A stretch of 36,233 bases of DNA, from NCBI RefSeq assembly GCF_030700245.1, contig NZ_JAUYZI010000053.1, forward strand, positions 1-36,233. The letters run 5' to 3'. This document shows, piece after piece, positions 6,829 through 14,800 of this stretch. The position numbers and the translations under genes were made by a program. A model generated the notes under the pieces. That model worked only from the letters and a program-made list of their open reading frames with translations. It had not been told where the DNA came from and ran no database searches. Numbering within the stretch: the first letter of the stretch is position 1; the number at the start of each line of letters is the position of its first letter. This DNA is from Methylobacterium amylolyticum. GTDB taxonomy: Bacteria; Pseudomonadota; Alphaproteobacteria; Rhizobiales; Beijerinckiaceae.

Positions 6829-7481
6829 GCGATCTCGGCCGTCACGACGGGCTCGTAGAGGATCTCGCCAGCCATCTCGATCCGGTGCGGCCGCTGCCCG
6901 CGCCGGGCTCGCGCGCCGCCCTGTGGCTCGCCGCCGCCGTGCTCCTCGGGCTGGCGCTCGCCACGCGCTACAGCGCGGCGGGCCTCGCCGTGCGGATGGC
7001 GGTGCCGGACATGGCGCTGGCGGCGCTGGGCGCCGTCCTGACCGCGGTGAGCGCCGCCTACGCGGCCTTCGCCACCAGCGTGCCGGGCCGCTCGGCCGCC
7101 TGGGCGCTGCTGCCGCTGCCGGCCGCCGCCCTGTGGATCGGCGCGAGCGGCCTGGGCTGCCTGCGCGACTGGCTGGTGCCCGGGGCGCCGCTCGCCGATG
7201 CGGGGGAGATGCGGGGCTGCTTCGGGTTCCTCGTGGGCGTGTCGGCGCCGCTCTCGGCGATCCTCGTGCTGATGCTGCGCCGGGCCTGCCCGCTGCGGCC
7301 GAACCTGACCGCGGCGCTGGCCGGCCTCGCGGCGGCCGCCGCCGCCGCGGCCCTGCTGGTGCCCTTCCACCCGCACGATACCACGGTGAGCGACCTCGTC
7401 GTCCATGCCGGCGTCGTCGCCGGGGTGATCGGGCTCAACGCCCTGGCCGGCGGCCGCGTGCTCGCGGGGCGTCCCGGGTAG
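6825..7481 (+). CDS. DUF1109 (NrsF-family) membrane anti-sigma factor
   Basis: A 218-residue protein with about six hydrophobic segments starting near residue 30, matching DUF1109/NrsF. In Caulobacter NrsF holds SigF at the inner membrane and conserved cysteines are needed to release it under heavy-metal stress. Here cysteines sit at 112, 132 and 155; which of them correspond to the sensing pair is inference. The start is translationally coupled: ATGA at 6825-6828 overlaps the sigma factor stop, and GGGGAGAGG precedes it. Regulation by metal or redox stress is a family-based prediction. Confidence 0.85.
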   Translation: MSDLGRHDGLVEDLASHLDPVRPLPAPGSRAALWLAAAVLLGLALATRYSAAGLAVRMAVPDMALAALGAVLTAVSAAYAAFATSVPGRSAAWALLPLPAAALWIGASGLGCLRDWLVPGAPLADAGEMRGCFGFLVGVSAPLSAILVLMLRRACPLRPNLTAALAGLAAAAAAAALLVPFHPHDTTVSDLVVHAGVVAGVIGLNALAGGRVLAGRPG

Positions 7482-7732
7482 CGCGGCCGGCGGCGGCCCG
7501 AGCACGCGGGCGCCTCGGCCGGGACGGCGCACGCGCGATCCGCGATCCGCGCGGCGGCGCGGGGGCTGGGCACGACCCGTCACGAACTGCCGATCGGTCC
7601 GGTCAGGACAGGTTCAGGTGGGTCAGGCCGTCGTCGAGAGAGGCCTCGCAACGCGAACCGGGACCCCCATCCGGCTCCCGTGCAACGCAACGCGCCATCG
7701 CCGCGGCGGACGATTCAGGAGACAGACGAGAT

Positions 7733-8203
7733 ATGTCCGTGACCTCGGGACCTGATCACCACATGGCCACCTGCCGCTGCGGCCACGTTCGCCTGCGCGC
7801 GAGCGGCCGGCCGCTCGTGACCTCGGCCTGCCATTGCACGGGTTGCCGCCGCATGACCGGAGGACCTTACTCGCTCGGGGCGATCTACGCCGCGAACGCT
7901 GTCGTGGTCGAGGCGGGCGAGACCCGAGCGATCGGTGCCGATCACGGTGCCGGCCATCAAGGCTGCCCGCGTTGCGCCAGTTGGGTCTTCAGCCGGCCGC
8001 GCGAAGTCGACGACATCGTCGTGGTTCGCTCGCCCCTGTTCGAAGATGCCGCGGCCTTCCCGCCCTTCATGGAGACCTGCACGTCCGACAAGCTCCCGTT
8101 CGTGGACTTCACAGCCCCGCATCGCTTCGCGCGATTTCCGGATCCGACCGAGTTCCCCGCCCTCATCGCGGCCTATGCGGCGTGGGATCAGGTCGAGGTC
8201 TGA
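7733..8203 (+). CDS. GFA/CENP-V family zinc protein
   Basis: A 156-residue protein of the glutathione-dependent formaldehyde-activating (GFA/CENP-V) fold. Zinc-ligand cysteines are visible as CxC (14, 16), CxCxxC (33, 35, 38) and CxxC (78, 81). GFA was proposed to speed S-hydroxymethylglutathione formation from formaldehyde; many paralogues have unknown substrates, so a role in formaldehyde handling is only a suggestion. The start at 7733 follows AGGAG (7717-7721). It stands alone, about 250 bases after the anti-sigma gene and convergent with the next gene. Confidence 0.85.
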   Translation: MSVTSGPDHHMATCRCGHVRLRASGRPLVTSACHCTGCRRMTGGPYSLGAIYAANAVVVEAGETRAIGADHGAGHQGCPRCASWVFSRPREVDDIVVVRSPLFEDAAAFPPFMETCTSDKLPFVDFTAPHRFARFPDPTEFPALIAAYAAWDQVEV

Positions 8204-8361
8204 CGACATCGGCGCCGCAGCCGCGCCAGTCTGCCGACGCGGCTCAGGCGTAGCGACGGCTCCCGGCGCCGACCATCCCGGTCGATGCGGGGGCTCTGGC
8301 TCCGGATGGGAGCCGTGCCGCGCTCTCGCCCCCACCGACACCGCTGCTTGCGCGGACCGCC

Positions 8362-8856
8362 CTAATCGTCGTCCTCCGGCTGCAGCCCCGGCCAGTCGAC
8401 GATCCGGTCGGGATACTCCTCCTCCAGAAATTCCTCCTCGTTGCCGGACAGCCGCCCGCGCACCGAGATGCCGGCCTCGTGCACGCTCGACGCCCGCCCC
8501 GAGACCAGCGGGTGCCAGGGGTAGAGCGCCTCGCCGTCGCGCAGCAGGCGGTAGGCGCAGGTCGGCGGCAGCCAGGGGATCGTCCGCACCGCCTCGGGGG
8601 TCAGGCGGACGCAGTCCGGCACGCGGGTCTGCCGGCGGGCGTAGTCCCGGCAGCGGCAGCCCATCCCGTCGAGCAGGGTGCAGCCGATGTCGGTGTGGTG
8701 CACCTCGCCCGTCTCCTCGTCCTCCAGCTTGATCAGGCAGCAGCGGCCGCAGCCGTCGCACAGGCTCTCCCATTCCTCGGGCGACATCGCGTCGAGGGTC
8801 TTGGTCCGCCAGAACGGCTCGGCCGCCCCGCGGCGTCCGGCCGGAGGTTTGGGCAT
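8362..8856 (-). CDS. YcgN-type cysteine cluster protein (UPF0260)
   Basis: A 164-residue UPF0260/YcgN family protein. The hallmark cysteines are present: CDGCGRCC at residues 33-40, then C59, C67, C69, C82 and C100, suggesting zinc or iron-sulfur binding. The family is widespread in proteobacteria and biochemically uncharacterised. ATG 8856 is preferred because the conserved region begins about 13 residues later (EPFWRTKTLDAMSPEEWE); the frame is open to 8916, but that extension runs into a tandem repeat. It is divergent from the PBP1A gene. Confidence 0.88.
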   Translation of the reverse strand: MPKPPAGRRGAAEPFWRTKTLDAMSPEEWESLCDGCGRCCLIKLEDEETGEVHHTDIGCTLLDGMGCRCRDYARRQTRVPDCVRLTPEAVRTIPWLPPTCAYRLLRDGEALYPWHPLVSGRASSVHEAGISVRGRLSGNEEEFLEEEYPDRIVDWPGLQPEDDD

Positions 8857-8900
8857 GGGAGGGCTTGCGCGCGTGGGATCGTCCGTCCCTGTGCCCGAGG

Positions 8901-8960
8901 GGGGCGCCCGGGGCAAGGGCGCCCGGGGTGAGGGCGTCTAAGGCGAGGGCGTCCGGGGCA
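8901..8960. repeat. Four 15-bp tandem units upstream of the YcgN-type gene
   Basis: Units at 8901-8915, 8916-8930, 8931-8945 and 8946-8960 share a GGGCG-N-C(C/T)-GGGG-like core; the third is the most diverged. They lie in the 310-base divergent gap between the YcgN-type gene and the PBP1A gene (8857-9166). Apart from these repeats I see no gene or clear promoter in that gap. Confidence 0.8.
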
Positions 8961-9166
8961 TCGCGTGCGCCGCGCCGCCGCCGCAATCGCCGCGTCAAGG
9001 ATAACGCCGGGTTTTTAGGCCCCGACCCGGCCGCGGCGCGTCGTCCGGGCGCCCGTCCACGGGGCCGGCGCCTCGCCGTCCGCGCCCGGGCCTGCTATGA
9101 GACGCGGGGAGCCGCGGCCCATCCCGTCCCCGCCGCGAGGGCGCCCGAAGACCGGATCCGACGACC

Positions 9167-11434
9167 GTGCGCCTCCCCAGCCTCTCCGCGATCCGAACCC
9201 GCATCGAGCGCGCCGCGCTCGCCTTCGACGCGTGGGTGAATTCCGGCCTCTACGACGGCGGCCGGTCGACCGGCGAGGTCTACGAGCGCTTCCAGCGCTT
9301 CATGAGCCGCTTCGCGGTGCGCGGCTGGAAGCGCGCCGCGCTCGACGTGGCGAGCGAGGGCGTCACCCTCGGCACCGGCGGCGCCGTGCTGATGCTGGCG
9401 CTGGCCCAGCCGGCCTTCAACCTCACCAGCGACAACTGGCTCAAGCAGCAGGATCTCGCCGTCACCTTCCTCGACCGCTACGGCACCGAGGTCGGGCGCC
9501 GCGGCATCAAGCACGACGACTCCCTGAGCCTCGACCAGTTTCCCGACATCATGATCAAGGCGCTGATCTCCACGGAGGACCGGCGCTTCTACGAGCACTG
9601 GGGCATCGACCCGATCGGCACCGCCCGCGCGCTGGTCAACAACTCGCGCGGCGGCGGCAACACCCAGGGCGGCTCGTCGATCACCCAGCAGCTCGCCAAG
9701 AACCTGTTCCTCACCAACGAGCGCTCGCTCGAACGCAAGGTCAACGAGGCCTTCCTCGCGCTGTGGCTCGAGAGCCACCTGACCAAGAACGAGATCCTGA
9801 AGCTCTACCTCGACCGCGCCTACATGGGCGGCGGCACCTTCGGGGCGGTGGCGGCGGCCGACTACTATTTCGGCAAGCCGCTCAAGGACATCAGCCTCGC
9901 GGAGGCGGCGATGCTCGCGGGCCTGTTCAAGGCGCCGACGAAGTACGCGCCCCACGTCAACCTGCCGGCTGCCCGCGCCCGCGCGGCGGACGTGCTGCAC
10001 AACATGGTCGAGGCGGGCTTCGTCACCGAGGGGCAGATCCAGACCGCCCTGCGCAATCCGGCGACCCCCGTCACCCGCACCCGCGACATCACCGCCGACT
10101 ACTACCTCGACTGGGCGTTCGGCGAGATCAAGGGGATGGCCGATGCCGGCCGCTTCCGGGGCGACCGCGTCCTGACGGTGAAGACGCCGCTGGATCTGGC
10201 CATCCAGAAGCGGGCCGACGACACGGTCGCCGACATCCTGCGCAAATCCGGCGACGCCTACGACGTCGACGAGGCGGCGATGGTGATCCTCGATCCCGAC
10301 GGGGCGCTGCGCGCCATGGTCGGCGGGGCGGATTACGGCGAGAGCCAGTTCAACCGCGCCACCGACGCCCTGCGCCAGCCGGGCTCGTCGTTCAAGCCCT
10401 ACGTCTACGCCGCGGCCCTCGCCTCGGGCCAGTACAAGCCGGACACGGCGGTGGTGGATTCCCCGGTCTGCATCGGCAACTGGTGCCCGCAGAATTACGG
10501 CCGGTCCTACTCGGGCCGCCAGCCGATGTGGCTCGCGGTGGCCAAGTCGGTCAACACCATCCCGATCAAGATCTCGATCGCGCTCGGCAAGGCGATGGGC
10601 ATCTCCCACGAGGCCAGGGCCGCCAAGGCGGGCCGGGCGAAGATCACCGAGATGGCCCACAAGATGGGCATCACCTCGAACCTGATCGACACCGTCTCGA
10701 TGCCGATCGGCTCGGACGAGGTGACGGTGATCGACCAGGCGGCGGCCTACGCGGTGTTCGCCAACGGCGGCTTCCGGGCCAAGCCCTACGCGGCGATGGA
10801 GGTGAAGAACTCGGCGGGCGAGGTGATCTACCGCCACGCCGACGAGGCGCCGGAGCGGGTGCTCTCGCCGCAGGTCGTGGCGGACATGAACTTCATGCTC
10901 AACAAGGTGGTCGAGGAGGGCACCGGCAAGCGGGCGCAGCTCGAAGGCATCAAGGTCGCCGGCAAGTCCGGCACCACGAACGCCTACCGCGACGCGTGGT
11001 TCGTGGCCTATACCGGCAACTACGTCGCCGCCGTCTGGTACGGCAACGACGACCACACCTCCACCAACAAGCTGACCGGCGGCTCGCTGCCCGCCCAGAC
11101 CTGGCACGACGTGATGGAGCCGGCCCACCGCGGCATCGAGATCAAGGGCCTGCCCGGCCTGAAGGAGGGTCCGCGCGCCGCCGCGCAGCAGGCCGCCGGC
11201 GGCACCACGGCGCCGACCGACCCGAACGCCAGCGCCTACGGCAAGCTGTCGCGGCGCTCCTTCGAGGTGATCGGCGGCCTCAACGGTCTGTTCCGGACGA
11301 TCGAGCGGCCGCCCGCGGACGGGGCCGCCGTCAAGCCTGCCGGGCGTCCGGGCGACCGCGCCTCGGCGGCCGCGGCCGCGCGCGAGGTCGCCGAGGGCGC
11401 CCGCGCCGTCGGCGGCCGGATGAGCGTTCCGTGA
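9167..11434 (+). CDS. Penicillin-binding protein 1A (bifunctional)
   Basis: A 755-residue class A PBP that polymerises and cross-links peptidoglycan in the periplasm. A membrane segment spans roughly residues 67-83. The glycosyltransferase domain (about 100-280) has catalytic E137 in STEDRRFYEHWGID and the GGSSITQQLAKNL motif. The transpeptidase domain (about 365-660) has SxxK at S407-K410 (PGSSFKP), SxN at 461-463 and a KSGTT box at 600-604, in place of the commoner KTGTT. The tail after about 690 is Ala/Gly/Pro-rich. The GTG at 9167 is the only start near the conserved N-terminus. A DUF1214/DUF1254 pair follows 37 bases later, probably in the same transcript. Confidence 0.95.
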   Translation: MRLPSLSAIRTRIERAALAFDAWVNSGLYDGGRSTGEVYERFQRFMSRFAVRGWKRAALDVASEGVTLGTGGAVLMLALAQPAFNLTSDNWLKQQDLAVTFLDRYGTEVGRRGIKHDDSLSLDQFPDIMIKALISTEDRRFYEHWGIDPIGTARALVNNSRGGGNTQGGSSITQQLAKNLFLTNERSLERKVNEAFLALWLESHLTKNEILKLYLDRAYMGGGTFGAVAAADYYFGKPLKDISLAEAAMLAGLFKAPTKYAPHVNLPAARARAADVLHNMVEAGFVTEGQIQTALRNPATPVTRTRDITADYYLDWAFGEIKGMADAGRFRGDRVLTVKTPLDLAIQKRADDTVADILRKSGDAYDVDEAAMVILDPDGALRAMVGGADYGESQFNRATDALRQPGSSFKPYVYAAALASGQYKPDTAVVDSPVCIGNWCPQNYGRSYSGRQPMWLAVAKSVNTIPIKISIALGKAMGISHEARAAKAGRAKITEMAHKMGITSNLIDTVSMPIGSDEVTVIDQAAAYAVFANGGFRAKPYAAMEVKNSAGEVIYRHADEAPERVLSPQVVADMNFMLNKVVEEGTGKRAQLEGIKVAGKSGTTNAYRDAWFVAYTGNYVAAVWYGNDDHTSTNKLTGGSLPAQTWHDVMEPAHRGIEIKGLPGLKEGPRAAAQQAAGGTTAPTDPNASAYGKLSRRSFEVIGGLNGLFRTIERPPADGAAVKPAGRPGDRASAAAAAREVAEGARAVGGRMSVP

Positions 11435-11471
11435 GCGGTCGGCCAACCGGTATCGGCATGAGTGATCGACC

Positions 11472-12185
11472 ATGAGGCTCGCCATCCCCGGGCCGGCCGC
11501 GCGCGGCGCGGGCGGCGACGAAACGGGGCCCTCGGCCGCCGCCCGCGCCGCGCACCTCGGCGGCCGGACGGCCCGGTTCGCCGCGCGGCTCGGGCGCAAG
11601 AGTTCGGTCGCCGGCCTCGCGCTCTACGCGCTCGGTCTGGGTGCCGTCCTCGGCCTCGCCTCCGCCGACTGGGCGACCAGCGGCGGCTACCCGTTCGGCG
11701 GCGTCCAGATCGGCGCCTGGACCGCGTGGCCGCGGGCCGGCGCGGCCAACGCCGATCCCTACACCCGGGCCGTCAACGCCCGCCGGGGCGAGGTGCCGCT
11801 GGCGGTCGGCGAGGGCCTGCTGCTCACCGCCGCGGCCGACGATGCCGGCCGGACGCTCGACGCCGCCTGCACCTACCGGATCGGCGGCGCGATGCCCTCG
11901 GCCCGGGCCTGGACCCTGACGGTGGCCGGGCGCGGCGCCCGGGATCCGGACCGCCCGATCGTGCGCGAGGGCTTCACCTCCACGGAGATCCTGCGCGAGC
12001 CCGACGGGCGCTTCGCGGTCCTGCTCTCGCCCGAGGTCCAGACCGGCAACTGGCTGCCGAGCCCGCGGGCGAGCGGGCCGCTGCGCCTCGCGATCCGCCT
12101 CTACGACACGCCGGCCGCGGCGAGCGTCGGCGCGCTCGACCGGGCCGCGGTGCCGTCCATCACCCCGATCGGGTGCGCGTCGTGA
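11472..12185 (+). CDS. DUF1214 domain membrane-anchored protein
   Basis: A 237-residue protein with one hydrophobic segment at about 46-63, then an exported DUF1214 domain. The family block is visible in the GNWLPSPRASGPLRLAIRLY segment near the C-terminus. It is immediately followed, with overlapping stop and start, by a DUF1254-type gene. In many larger bacterial proteins DUF1254 and DUF1214 are fused in one chain, so these two separate genes are probably subunits of one complex. Function unknown. It sits 37 bases after the PBP1A gene on the same strand. Confidence 0.8.
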   Translation: MRLAIPGPAARGAGGDETGPSAAARAAHLGGRTARFAARLGRKSSVAGLALYALGLGAVLGLASADWATSGGYPFGGVQIGAWTAWPRAGAANADPYTRAVNARRGEVPLAVGEGLLLTAAADDAGRTLDAACTYRIGGAMPSARAWTLTVAGRGARDPDRPIVREGFTSTEILREPDGRFAVLLSPEVQTGNWLPSPRASGPLRLAIRLYDTPAAASVGALDRAAVPSITPIGCAS

Positions 12186-12784
12186 GGCTGCGCTTCGCCT
12201 ACGCCACCCTGGTCGGGCTGGTCGTCGCCGGCATCGTGCACATCGCCGCGGTGCTCGCGATCCCCGTGCTCTCCGACGCGGACGCGGCCTCGCGGGCGCG
12301 CGCCAGCGAGTCCCTGGAGCATCCGCAGACGGTCTACACGGTCGCGACCGGCGACGACCCCTCCCCGCCGGAGGCGTGGCTGCCGATCCCGGATCCGGCG
12401 GTCGCGGTCGGCGTCTGCGCCTACGACCTCGCCGACGGCCCGATGCGGGTCTCGGCCCGCACCGGCCCGCTGGCGCTGTCGCTCGCCGCCCACGGCCGGC
12501 GCGGCGCCTTCTACGCCGTGACCGATCAGGCGGCCGTGCGCGGCGCCCTCGACCTCGTGATCCTCACCCGCGCCCAGTACGACGAGGCGCTGGCCGAGGA
12601 CGACGAGAACGAGCCCAGCCGCGACGTGCGCATCGTCGCCCCCGAGGGCCGCGGCTTCGTGGTGGTGCGGGTGCTCGCCGGCCTCCCGAGCCAGCGGCCG
12701 GCCGCCAACGCCGCCGTCCAGGCCGTGTCCTGCACCACCGACAGCCCCGCCGACGAGCCCCCCGCCAAGGGCGCCAAGCGCTAA
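12182..12784 (+). CDS. DUF1254-type membrane protein
   Basis: A 200-residue protein with an N-terminal hydrophobic segment (about 7-26) and an exported domain that starts HPQTVYTVATGDDPSPPEAW. The pairing and sequence match the short DUF1254-type partners found next to DUF1214 genes in alphaproteobacteria. GTG 12182 is used because its GTGA overlaps the DUF1214 stop, a translational-coupling arrangement. The C-terminus is Pro/Lys-rich. Function unknown; the gene order suggests an envelope role alongside PBP1A. Confidence 0.75.
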   Translation: MRLRFAYATLVGLVVAGIVHIAAVLAIPVLSDADAASRARASESLEHPQTVYTVATGDDPSPPEAWLPIPDPAVAVGVCAYDLADGPMRVSARTGPLALSLAAHGRRGAFYAVTDQAAVRGALDLVILTRAQYDEALAEDDENEPSRDVRIVAPEGRGFVVVRVLAGLPSQRPAANAAVQAVSCTTDSPADEPPAKGAKR

Positions 12785-13040
12785 GCAGGTTCGCGTCGGC
12801 ACGCCCCACGGTACACGACGCGGCGAGCCGAGGGGCGTTTCCGACCCTCGACCTCATCCTGAGGTGCCCGCGCGAGCAGGCCTCGAAGGAGACCACCAGG
12901 GATCGCGCGGCTGGCTGGAGGGCTCCTTCGAGGCCCCTTGCCGAGGCGATGGGCACCTCAGGATGAGGGGGGTTGGTTGGATCGGCCGACGTAAACTCCA
13001 ATCTGTCGTGTACCGTGGGCACGCCAACGCGAACCTGCTT
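12783..13040. repeat. Imperfect 37-bp inverted repeat around a palindrome
   Basis: The left arm (12783-12820) and right arm (13004-13040) are reverse complements over about 37 bases with a central mismatched patch; the outer 14 bases (AAGCAGGTTCGCGT and its complement) and an inner 13-base block match exactly. The arms enclose the first 117-bp palindromic element. This whole intergenic tract (12785-13544) has no convincing gene. Confidence 0.75.
12852..12968. repeat. 117-bp palindromic repeat, copy 1
   Basis: Begins CCTCATCCTGAGGTGCCC and ends with its exact complement. Internal arms share a further GGCCTCGAAGGAG block, so the element folds into one long hairpin. A second copy of identical length lies at 13173-13289. 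Dispersed palindromes of this kind are common between genes in Methylobacterium-like genomes; they resemble REP/MITE-type elements. Confidence 0.85.
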
Positions 13041-13172
13041 AGAGCGCTCGCCGCCGAACTGGATGCCGGTCCGGCGAAAGAGAGAGCGTCGAAACAAGAG
13101 CTTAGAGCTGCGGACGATCGCGACGCGCACGGTCCACGACGGTGCGTGCAAGTTGACGCATCCGACCCTGTT

Positions 13173-13289
13173 CCTCATCCTGAGGTGCCCGCGAGAGCGG
13201 GCCTCGAAGGAGGGCTCCAGGGATCGCGGCGCCCTCTGGAGGGCTCCTTCGAGGCCCCTTGCCACGGCAAGGGGCGCCTCAGGATGAGG
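13173..13289. repeat. 117-bp palindromic repeat, copy 2
   Basis: The same element as at 12852-12968, in the same orientation, 204 bases downstream. The left terminal arm CCTCATCCTGAGG is retained, and the right arm has one change in the 18-base terminal block. The central loop differs from copy 1, so this is not a very recent duplication. Confidence 0.85.
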
Positions 13290-13337
13290 GGGTCTGACAA
13301 CGTTTCCGGGTGAAACGTTCGGTGATCCTGGCCTGCG

Positions 13338-13431
13338 CCGTCATCGCGAGCCGCAGGCGATGCGACCCAGGGCAGCGCGCGTTCTCCGAAGGTGGCGCCG
13401 CTGGGTTGCTTCGCTCCGCTCGCAAAGACGG
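13338..13431. repeat. 94-bp imperfect palindrome of a second repeat family
   Basis: The left end (CCGTCATCGCGAGC...GACCCAG) is an imperfect complement of the right end (CTGGGTTGCTTCGCTCC...GACGG). This 'CGTCATTGCGAGC' style of repeat is common between genes in rhizobial-type genomes. It lies between the 117-bp elements and the lipoprotein gene. Confidence 0.65.
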
Positions 13432-13544
13432 AGAGGGTCGATCCCGAACCCTTCGGCCGGAAGCCGTATGATGGGATCCGCGGGGCTGCACCCCGGACTG
13501 CCGTCTACTCTCGCGCAATGCGGTCGGGAACGGCTCCAGCCGCG

Positions 13545-14405
13545 TCAATACTTCACGACGAGCGGCGCGCTCGCGGCGGCCACCGGCGGCGGCCCGGGAA
13601 CGAGGCCGCAGCGGGCCGCGGCGTCCTCCGGCAGCAGCGGGTCGAGCAGCGCGCGGCGGGCGGTCAGCATCGCCACCGCGCGCTCGGCCATGACCGCGTC
13701 GTTCCCCGGCGCCTCGGCGAACAGGTGCTCCAGGGCGTAACGGTAGCGCTCCAGGCGCAGGCCGGCCTCCAGCCGGACCCAGGCGATGAGGCACCGGTTC
13801 TCGGCGACCCGCATCGCCGCCTGGCGGATGTCCCAGTCGTCGAGGGTCCGGGCGTAGGGCAGGCTCTGGAGGCGCCGGGCGTCCGCTTCGAGGACGCGCG
13901 AGGCCAGGGCGACGAAGAGGGGGATCAGCCGCGCGTCGGCCACCGCGTCGTCCGCGAGCCGCCGGTAGCGGGACACCGTCGACCGGAACGGCTCGCCCAT
14001 CAAGTCGGCGTGGTAGGCGGGGATCGCGTCGGGGCGCCAGGACGGCGGCAGCACCCGCGCGCGGGTGAGGTTGGCGAGCACGTCGGTGAACGCGACCCAC
14101 GTGAAGGCCGGCATCAGGAAGCGCCACGCGCGGTTGCGCAGGGTCTCCTCGTCGTCGGTGAACGGCGAGGCCGAGGCCGGACCGCCGCGCTCGCGGGCGG
14201 CCAGGGTGCCGGTCGCGTCGATCAGGGCGTTCCAGGCGCTCGCCTTCGGGCGGCCGAAATCGCCTTCCTGCGCGCAGGCCGCGAGCCAGATCAGGGCGAG
14301 CCCGGCCGGCAGGGTCCGCAGGGCGGTGCGGAAGGGACTGGGACCGACAGGGCTTGAGCCGAGAGGGCTTGGGCCGATAGGGCCCGGGCGGGGCTGGGCT
14401 GGCAT
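13545..14405 (-). CDS. Putative lipoprotein, conserved hypothetical
   Basis: A 286-residue protein with a hydrophobic segment and lipobox (GLALIWLAAC, cysteine near residue 45), so it is probably lipid-anchored. The mature part is largely alpha-helical with no motif I recognise. The only usable start is the ATG at 14405, which gives an unusually long Pro/Ser/Gly-rich stretch before the signal segment, encoded by 15-bp tandem repeats (14336-14395). Function unknown. It follows the small gene at 14440-14646 on the same strand by 34 bases. Confidence 0.7.
   Translation of the reverse strand: MPAQPRPGPIGPSPLGSSPVGPSPFRTALRTLPAGLALIWLAACAQEGDFGRPKASAWNALIDATGTLAARERGGPASASPFTDDEETLRNRAWRFLMPAFTWVAFTDVLANLTRARVLPPSWRPDAIPAYHADLMGEPFRSTVSRYRRLADDAVADARLIPLFVALASRVLEADARRLQSLPYARTLDDWDIRQAAMRVAENRCLIAWVRLEAGLRLERYRYALEHLFAEAPGNDAVMAERAVAMLTARRALLDPLLPEDAAARCGLVPGPPPVAAASAPLVVKY
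14336..14395 (-). repeat. 15-bp tandem repeats in lipoprotein N-terminus
   Basis: Three clear units (14336-14350, 14351-14365, 14366-14380) and a partial fourth; units 2 and 3 differ by two bases. On the coding strand they yield (I/L/V)G(P/S)SP pentapeptides, lengthening the N-terminal tail before the signal peptide. Confidence 0.75.
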
Positions 14406-14439
14406 GGGCCTCGGCCGGCGGAGGGTTGGCCGGAGCGCG

Positions 14440-14646
14440 TCAGGAGGCGCGGCGCTCGTAGCGCACGCCCAGGAACAGCAGGATCTCGCCGCGGGCCTCC
14501 CCGGCGCGCGGTGCGCGGCGGGGGCGGCGCGCGCCGGGGGCGGGGAACGGCACGAGGACGCCGCGGGGTCGCTCCCGCTGGGCGTCCCGCCTCGGCTCGG
14601 TGGCGTCCCGCGCGGGGCGGGTGTCGGGTTGCGGCATGCGGTTCAC
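14440..14646 (-). CDS. Small Arg/Pro-rich hypothetical protein
   Basis: A 68-residue basic protein rich in Arg and Pro with a more ordered C-terminal segment (GEILLFLGVRYERR). No known domain is recognised. The GTG at 14646 is chosen over the ATG three codons later because AGGAG lies eight bases upstream of the GTG. It probably forms a two-gene unit with the lipoprotein gene downstream. Coding status is supported by the ribosome binding site and position, not by homology I can name. Confidence 0.5.
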   Translation of the reverse strand: MNRMPQPDTRPARDATEPRRDAQRERPRGVLVPFPAPGARRPRRAPRAGEARGEILLFLGVRYERRAS

Positions 14647-14738
14647 GGTCGGGCTCCTGTCGGCTGTCCGGGCGCTCGCGCCCGGGCCCTGCGGAGGGCG
14701 TCGGCAAGGGCGGTGAGGCGAGAATCAGCACGGCGTGG

Positions 14739-14753
14739 TTAACTGACCCTTAC
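14739..14753. promoter_or_regulatory. CtrA-like box (TTAA-N7-TTAC)
   Basis: TTAA at 14739-14742, seven bases, then TTAC at 14750-14753, one mismatch from the alphaproteobacterial CtrA full site TTAA-N7-TTAA. It lies about 95 bases upstream of the minus-strand small gene start and about 60 bases upstream of the plus-strand hairpins. A single site of this simplicity can occur by chance. Confidence 0.25.
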
Positions 14754-14800
14754 CGGCGCCGCCGCGGACCGCGCCGCGTCTGGCCCGGCGCTTGCAAGGC

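Noticed and set aside
10964..10980. KSGTT in PBP1A as an inactivated transpeptidase
   Set aside because: K[ST]GTT is an accepted variant of the third motif; the SxxK and SxN motifs are intact.
9097..11599. Long open frames antisense to and overlapping the PBP1A gene
   Set aside because: They have Arg/Gly/His-rich composition with no domains; they are by-products of the high G+C content of the real gene.
12852..13289. Two regularly spaced palindromic repeats as a CRISPR array
   Set aside because: Only two 117-bp hairpin units with a single 204-bp gap; no short repeat-spacer pattern and no cas genes.
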